From: Chloracidobacterium sp.
GTDB lineage: Bacteria > Acidobacteriota > Blastocatellia > Chloracidobacteriales > Chloracidobacteriaceae
Assembly: GCA_025057975.1 (NCBI GenBank)
Contig: JANWUV010000008.1
Location: 1-64,000 of the forward strand
DNA length: 64,000 bases
Reading direction: 5' to 3'
Part shown: one piece after another, positions 59,737-64,000 of the stretch
Numbering within the stretch: position 1 is the first letter of the stretch
Layout: each line of letters starts with the position of its first letter
Made by a program: the position numbers and the translations under genes
Notes under the pieces: generated by a model
Database searches by the model: none
What the model saw: the letters and a program-made list of their open reading frames with translations, nothing else
Told to the model about the DNA's origin: nothing

Positions 59737-59875
59737 CGAGGGTGTTAGCACCATATCTTCCTGCAAGAGTCTCCCGCTGGCCTAGACGTCAAGACGCTGT
59801 TTTGTTACGACCGCCAGTGCATGAACCTTTGATGGCGCGAGCGCGGCCCGAAGTCGAGCAAGGCGGAGACGTTTT

Positions 59876-61234
59876 TCAGCAACGCGGCGTCACTGTGAAG
59901 GTCGGAATGCTGCCCCCGCCGGCGCTGACATTGACGACGGCGTTGTGGGACGTACGCACAACGGCCCCGGCGATGCGGCCGCCCAAATAAAACGGGTTGG
60001 CGTTGTACTTCATCGGCGTAAAGTCGAAGCCGCCGTCAGCCCGACGAACAGGAAAGACTTCTACCGGCGTTGGGACGCGCCGCTGAACGACCCAGAGCGC
60101 GTCGTCTCGGACGGCTCGCCGAAGGATGTTCGTCCATGTCGCCTCGTCAGTTTCGTCGCCGACATAGACATTCGTTCCGCCGTAGGCATCCGCCGGTTTG
60201 AGGACGTATTCCGCTCGATGGCGAACAACATGCTCACAGAGGTCGACGCGGCGGCCGTCAGGGAGGCTGACGGTTTGTTCCGCCGCGATGCGCGTCCAAG
60301 GCAAGTGTTGGAGGAGTGTTCGGCGAGCATCTTCTGGCAGAAACGCTAGCTGTTCCGGGTCGGTCAGAAAGCTGAAGAACGCCTTGTTTTCACTGACGCG
60401 ACAGCGGAATGAGTTAACGAAGCAGGCGGCGTGCGTCTGGTAAGCTGTAACGAAGTCACGGGTTTCATCAAGCTTGGTCAGCAACTCGCTGGTGACTACC
60501 CGCCGGTACACAATATCTAGTCGGACATTCCCAGCGTAGAGCCGTCCCCGCCGCAGCGTCACCTCGCGCGGGTCGGCGATAACCGCCGGATAGCCCTGCG
60601 CAGTGAAGTAATCCCGCAGGATGATTTGGTCGGACGACGTACGGACATCCGTCCAGTCCACAATGCCGATGGTAGGGTGCTCTACGCCGCCAAAATCACG
60701 GTAGGCGCTTAGTAAAGCCGCCAGCAACGCTGGGCGTGGTTCGTCCGACTCCAGCGTGTAGCGTTCGGCAAAACGCCGTACAATCGGCAGCTCTAGAAAG
60801 ATTTCTGTCATCGCCGCCGAATAGCCGACGCCGGCCGGCGCGTCATGGTTGAACTCCAAGAAGAACACCTCATTAGTGGTGGGGAAAGCGTCCAAGCGCG
60901 TCCAGACGACGGCGTTGTCATAGCCCGGATGGAGACGCAAAAGTCGGCGTTCGGCGTCGTGGAGACGCAGCGCCGTGAAGAGTCGTTCACGGTCGCCGCC
61001 GAAAAGCCCTTGTTCCGCCGCTAGAGCCGCTTGGAGGACAGCGACGGCGGCCGTCTCCAGCCGCCGTCGTTGTGTTGGCGTGAAGAAGTGCGGGCGCAAA
61101 TGAACCGGCATCGCCTTGCCGGCAAAGAGGATGCCGCGTTCAACAAGCGCCGCGTCAAGTCGGTCGGCGTCGGCGGCTGCGGCGGCCAAGTTGTCTGTCA
61201 TCAGTCGGTGGAAATCTTCAACAGCCGCCTGCAT
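59876..61234 (-). CDS. ATP-grasp-like protein
   Basis: A 452-residue soluble protein. FLEFNHDAPAGVGYSAAMTEIF, VLKPADAYGGTNVYVGDE and DFTPMKYNANPFYLGGRIAG fit the circularly permuted ATP-grasp/glutathionylspermidine-synthase-like group that ligates carboxylates to amines. I cannot name substrate or product. It starts eight bases after the DUF4870 gene and belongs to the minus-strand group with htrA. Confidence 0.7.
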   Translation of the reverse strand: MQAAVEDFHRLMTDNLAAAAADADRLDAALVERGILFAGKAMPVHLRPHFFTPTQRRRLETAAVAVLQAALAAEQGLFGGDRERLFTALRLHDAERRLLRLHPGYDNAVVWTRLDAFPTTNEVFFLEFNHDAPAGVGYSAAMTEIFLELPIVRRFAERYTLESDEPRPALLAALLSAYRDFGGVEHPTIGIVDWTDVRTSSDQIILRDYFTAQGYPAVIADPREVTLRRGRLYAGNVRLDIVYRRVVTSELLTKLDETRDFVTAYQTHAACFVNSFRCRVSENKAFFSFLTDPEQLAFLPEDARRTLLQHLPWTRIAAEQTVSLPDGRRVDLCEHVVRHRAEYVLKPADAYGGTNVYVGDETDEATWTNILRRAVRDDALWVVQRRVPTPVEVFPVRRADGGFDFTPMKYNANPFYLGGRIAGAVVRTSHNAVVNVSAGGGSIPTFTVTPRC

Positions 61235-61242
61235 AAGAACGC

Positions 61243-61689
61243 TTAGGATTGCTTTTCAGCGAAATCGCCGATCAGCGGCAGTTTCGGCGTCGCGTTGCCG
61301 TATGCCTTGATCATCAGAAAGATGGATAGTCCAAGTCCGGCGAGGAAAAGCACTAACCCGAATAGGGTGGAAAGCAGCGAAAGGATTGTATGGATGGCGC
61401 CAAGAATCACGCCCATAATGGAGTTCAGAACGCCAATCACCGTCAGCAAAAGGTGAAAAAATAGCCCCTGCCAAGCGTGGAACTTGACGAAACGGTTGTT
61501 TTTTTCCGTGGCAAGGAGAATGATGGCAAAAATGAGGCCAATGCAGCAGGGGGCGTAGGCCAGCATGCCGGCGACGTTGGGTTGCATCCCCAGCGGCCCC
61601 GGTGGTTGATCACCTCCACTTGGCGGGATGGATTGGTATGGATTCGAAGGCGGGTAAGGGGGTTGTTGATAAGGGCTTTGTGGCGTCAT
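61243..61689 (-). CDS. DUF4870-like membrane protein
   Basis: A 148-residue protein. Residues 1-40 are rich in Pro, Tyr, Gln and Ser (PYQQPPYPPSNPYQS), followed by hydrophobic segments: MLAYAPCCIGLIFAIILLA, the loop KNNRFVKFHAWQGLFFH, and two more membrane spans. RFVKFHAWQ is characteristic of the DUF4870/Tic20-like group. Function unknown. Confidence 0.82.
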   Translation of the reverse strand: MTPQSPYQQPPYPPSNPYQSIPPSGGDQPPGPLGMQPNVAGMLAYAPCCIGLIFAIILLATEKNNRFVKFHAWQGLFFHLLLTVIGVLNSIMGVILGAIHTILSLLSTLFGLVLFLAGLGLSIFLMIKAYGNATPKLPLIGDFAEKQS

Positions 61690-61743
61690 AGCATCGAAGA
61701 GCGGCTTCCCAACGAGAAATGGGAACTGCCTTTAAGAGCTTGC

Positions 61744-62766
61744 TTACTTCTTTTCAATTGGTGTGGCAATGACGGTGTATTCCTTTTCTTCACGGCGAAT
61801 GCGAATCTGAAGAGCGTCGCCTGGACGACTGCGGGCAATCAGCCGATTAAAATGACCGCTGGACAGCACTGGGGTGTTGTTTACAGCTAGGATCACGTCG
61901 TCGCGCCGCAGTCCGGCTTGGTCGCCAGGTAGGCCACGCTCCACTTTGACGACTCGGACACCGCGCGCCGTTCCGGTAAGACCTAGACCGCGCCGGTCAA
62001 ACGCCGAGATGTCCACAGCTTCGACGCCGATCGAGCGACGGCGCACGCGCCCTAGCGTTCGCAGGTCGGGGAGGATGTCTTTCAAAATGTTGACGGGGAT
62101 GGCGAAGCCGAGTCCCTGACCGCGCGCCAGCACCAGCGTGTTGATGCCAATGACTTCGCCAGTCAGCGCCACCAGCGGCCCGCCAGAATTGCCGAAGTTA
62201 ATCGCGGCGTCGGTTTGTAGAAAGTCGTCATACGCTCCATCGAGTCCGCTGCGTCCTTTGCCGCTGATGATGCCGACCGTTACCGTGTGGTCAAGTTCAA
62301 AGGGGCTGCCGATAGCGATCACCCAGTCGCCGACTCGTACGGCGTCGCTGTCGCCCAACGCCAGTGCAGGAAGCGGTTTTTGTCCGACATCCACTTCGAG
62401 GAGCGCCAAGTCAGTCGCTTCGTCATAACCTCGCACACTGGCGGCCAGCGTGCGGCCGTCCTGCGTGACAACCAGAATTGGGCCGCCCACCTTAAGCGCG
62501 TCCCGGATGACGTGGAAGTTGGTGACAATCTCACCCTTGGCGTCGAGACAGAACCCGCTGCCGATGGATGTGCCGCCATCTTCGGAAACCGATTGAATGT
62601 TAACGACGCCGCCGTTGGTACGCGCCACAACATCCGCAATTGTTGGGAGCGTCGTTGTGGATGGCGACCGCGTCGCCGGTCGTTGCGCCGCCGGTCGTTG
62701 CGCCGCCGAAGCGCCGCTGAACCACATCAGTAAGCCAATGAGGAAAGGAACACAAGACCTGTTCAT
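61744..62766 (-). CDS. HtrA/DegP-family serine protease
   Basis: A 340-residue exported S1C protease for quality control of misfolded envelope proteins. Signal peptide at 6-22 (PFLIGLLMWFSGASAAQ). Catalytic triad H85 (VTNFHVIRD), D119 (DEATDLALLEVD) and S194 (NFGNSGGPLV). One PDZ domain is at the C-terminus (GDQAGLRRDDVILAVNNTPV). The ATG at 62766 overlaps the TGA of the 64-residue gene upstream. Confidence 0.94.
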   Translation of the reverse strand: MNRSCVPFLIGLLMWFSGASAAQRPAAQRPATRSPSTTTLPTIADVVARTNGGVVNIQSVSEDGGTSIGSGFCLDAKGEIVTNFHVIRDALKVGGPILVVTQDGRTLAASVRGYDEATDLALLEVDVGQKPLPALALGDSDAVRVGDWVIAIGSPFELDHTVTVGIISGKGRSGLDGAYDDFLQTDAAINFGNSGGPLVALTGEVIGINTLVLARGQGLGFAIPVNILKDILPDLRTLGRVRRRSIGVEAVDISAFDRRGLGLTGTARGVRVVKVERGLPGDQAGLRRDDVILAVNNTPVLSSGHFNRLIARSRPGDALQIRIRREEKEYTVIATPIEKK

Positions 62767-62957
62767 TGGTTTGACTGAGACGGAACCCAAACAGGCGGAG
62801 GCGACGACGGCGACTCCTCCACCACGGCCGGCGGCGGCGCAGCGGCGGTTTCACTTTGGAGCAGGGCGGCTAAGCGCTCGGCGTCGTAGCCGCAGGCTTC
62901 GGCTAGGCGTTCTCGAATCGCATGCAGTTTTTCAAGGAAGCGCGGCTTGCGGTACAT
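62763..62957 (-). CDS. Small protein coupled to htrA, unknown
   Basis: A 64-residue protein starting MYRKPRFLEKLHAIRERLA with a helical N-terminal half and a proline-rich acidic C-terminal half (PPPAVVEESPSSPPPVW). It starts five bases after the preceding gene and its stop overlaps the htrA start (ATGA), so it is probably translated with both. No known family. Confidence 0.6.
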   Translation of the reverse strand: MYRKPRFLEKLHAIRERLAEACGYDAERLAALLQSETAAAPPPAVVEESPSSPPPVWVPSQSNQ

Positions 62958-62962
62958 CAGTA

Positions 62963-64000
62963 TCAGGTTGTTTCCGGCGGCGTGTATGTTGCCGGGCGAA
63001 ACGTCGTTAGGCGAAAAACATTGACGAACGTGTGCGGCGGGCGGCGCTCAAGATGCACGTAGGCGCGCGCCACCGGCGCCCAAGCGTCGTCCAGTATCAT
63101 ACCGACCGGCTGATATTCGGCAATCACTAATCCGTTCGACGCCAGCGAAATCCGCCCTGAGGGATGAAAAAAAGTGACGAAATCCCCATGATTTTTGGCG
63201 GCGTAAGCCGCCTCGCCCAGGTCTTGCGCCGCCACTTCGCGGTCGCCGCGAAAGGTCAGCAACCGCATGGGTTGCTGACCACCGTCGCCGAATAGCGCCA
63301 CCTGAAAATCACCTTCCCCGGAAGCGCGCAGCAAGGTCAACGCCGGCGCAGGAAGCGCGATGCGATACTTAATGCGGCCGCGCGCGTCTAGCCACGTCAC
63401 CGCTGGATGAATCGGTCCCGACGACACCAACACGTCGTCCTCACTCAGAACGACAAGCTGTGGCGACTGAAGGTAGTTGTACAACTCGATTTCCCATTGT
63501 CGTCGCCCCTCCAGTGAGTACCCGGCGACCAGCGCCTTGTTGGCTAGAATCAGCAGGGTTTCGGACGGCGTGACCGCTAGGCTCGTTACCGGAAAGAGGA
63601 GTTGGAAAAGGCGGCGCGGCGCGTGCTCGGTCGCTGTGAGGGCGTAGAGATGGCGATTCGTGGCAAAGTAGCTGGTCCTCGCCTGCAGTGTCGGTGCGGC
63701 CGCCGCCGTAATCCGCTCCGGGAGGAAATAGGGTACGAACCGTCGTCGGTCTAGCTCAAGAAAGCCGGTTGTCCGGTCGTCCACAATGTACACCACCGCG
63801 CGCCGACTTGGGTTGAGCGTAAACAGTTGTTGGCTGCCAGCCAGTTCATAGCTAAACAGTGGTTCGAGTACCGAGATGTGTTCTGAGACGTGTTCCTGCG
63901 CTGGTGGGGCCGGCGCTTGCGTTGTATCGTCGGCGGGCAGCGGTGCGTCGCCGCTATAGCCGACAGCGAAGACGCTCACGCCGGCCGGCGCGGACAGTGA
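62963..64000 (-). CDS. Beta-propeller-like protein, 5' end outside window
   Basis: At least 346 residues without a stop up to the window edge; a GTG at 63979 gives 338 residues but the frame stays open beyond it, so the true start probably lies outside. The sequence alternates strand-like segments (LFTLNPSRRAVVYIVDD, SYFATNRHLYALTAT, DFVTFFHPSGRISLASNG), resembling a WD40 or PQQ-type beta-propeller. No catalytic motif found. First gene of the htrA group within this window. Confidence 0.65.
   Translation of the reverse strand, partial: SLSAPAGVSVFAVGYSGDAPLPADDTTQAPAPPAQEHVSEHISVLEPLFSYELAGSQQLFTLNPSRRAVVYIVDDRTTGFLELDRRRFVPYFLPERITAAAAPTLQARTSYFATNRHLYALTATEHAPRRLFQLLFPVTSLAVTPSETLLILANKALVAGYSLEGRRQWEIELYNYLQSPQLVVLSEDDVLVSSGPIHPAVTWLDARGRIKYRIALPAPALTLLRASGEGDFQVALFGDGGQQPMRLLTFRGDREVAAQDLGEAAYAAKNHGDFVTFFHPSGRISLASNGLVIAEYQPVGMILDDAWAPVARAYVHLERRPPHTFVNVFRLTTFRPATYTPPETT

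Overview
This window looks like a chromosomal segment of a GC-rich bacterium. I place it tentatively in the Acidobacteriota, close to Chloracidobacterium. That placement rests on overall gene content: FHA, GAF and PP2C signalling, S9, S45 and M61 peptidases, DUF4912, Uma2 and the C5 tetrapyrrole route. It is not based on a marker-gene comparison.

Positions 1-15,480 hold the end of the str operon and the S10, spc and alpha ribosomal clusters, all on the + strand. It opens with the 3' part of an EF-Tu gene that carries two in-frame amber codons and unusual, G-ending codon use. Then come rpsJ to rplQ, with secY, adk, map, infA, rpmJ and rpoA in their usual places. The spc part is reduced: rpsN (S14) and rpmD (L30) are absent, L15 is only 71 residues, L24 lacks its usual C-terminus and L18 lacks its N-terminal arm. 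Short tandem duplications sit in three of the spacers. accB and accC follow at 15.6-17.4 kb, then cca and a HAD phosphatase on the other strand.

Base composition is the most striking large-scale feature. From about 1 kb to 19.5 kb the DNA is AT-rich, with one hand-counted 60-base line at 25% GC. The rest is GC-rich, with one line at 80%. On the right the change is graded over several genes rather than abrupt.

Positions 19.5-30 kb carry deoC and a pyrimidine-nucleoside phosphorylase (nucleoside salvage), a HEAT-repeat membrane protein, a penicillin-acylase-type hydrolase, a DUF4912 protein, a Uma2-type nuclease and an M61 peptidase. Positions 30-50 kb carry glgC and galU (sugar nucleotides), membrane proteins, an FHA-GAF-PP2C regulator, a membrane-anchored redoxin, a UbiA-type prenyltransferase, an ABC exporter, a Ser/Thr kinase-like protein, a Crp/Fnr regulator, TatA, an S9 peptidase, serC and a Fur regulator. 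Positions 49-64 kb carry hemL, a universal stress protein, a STAND-type ATPase without an output domain, MidA, tyrS, a zinc-ribbon/FHA protein beside a membrane PP2C phosphatase, a metallophosphatase, and a minus-strand group containing an HtrA protease and an ATP-grasp-like protein.

Ser/Thr phosphorylation is a recurrent theme in the GC-rich part: one kinase-like protein, two PP2C-type phosphatases, two FHA proteins and a decayed kinase fragment. I found no rRNA, CRISPR array or insertion sequence, and no tRNA that I could support by eye.
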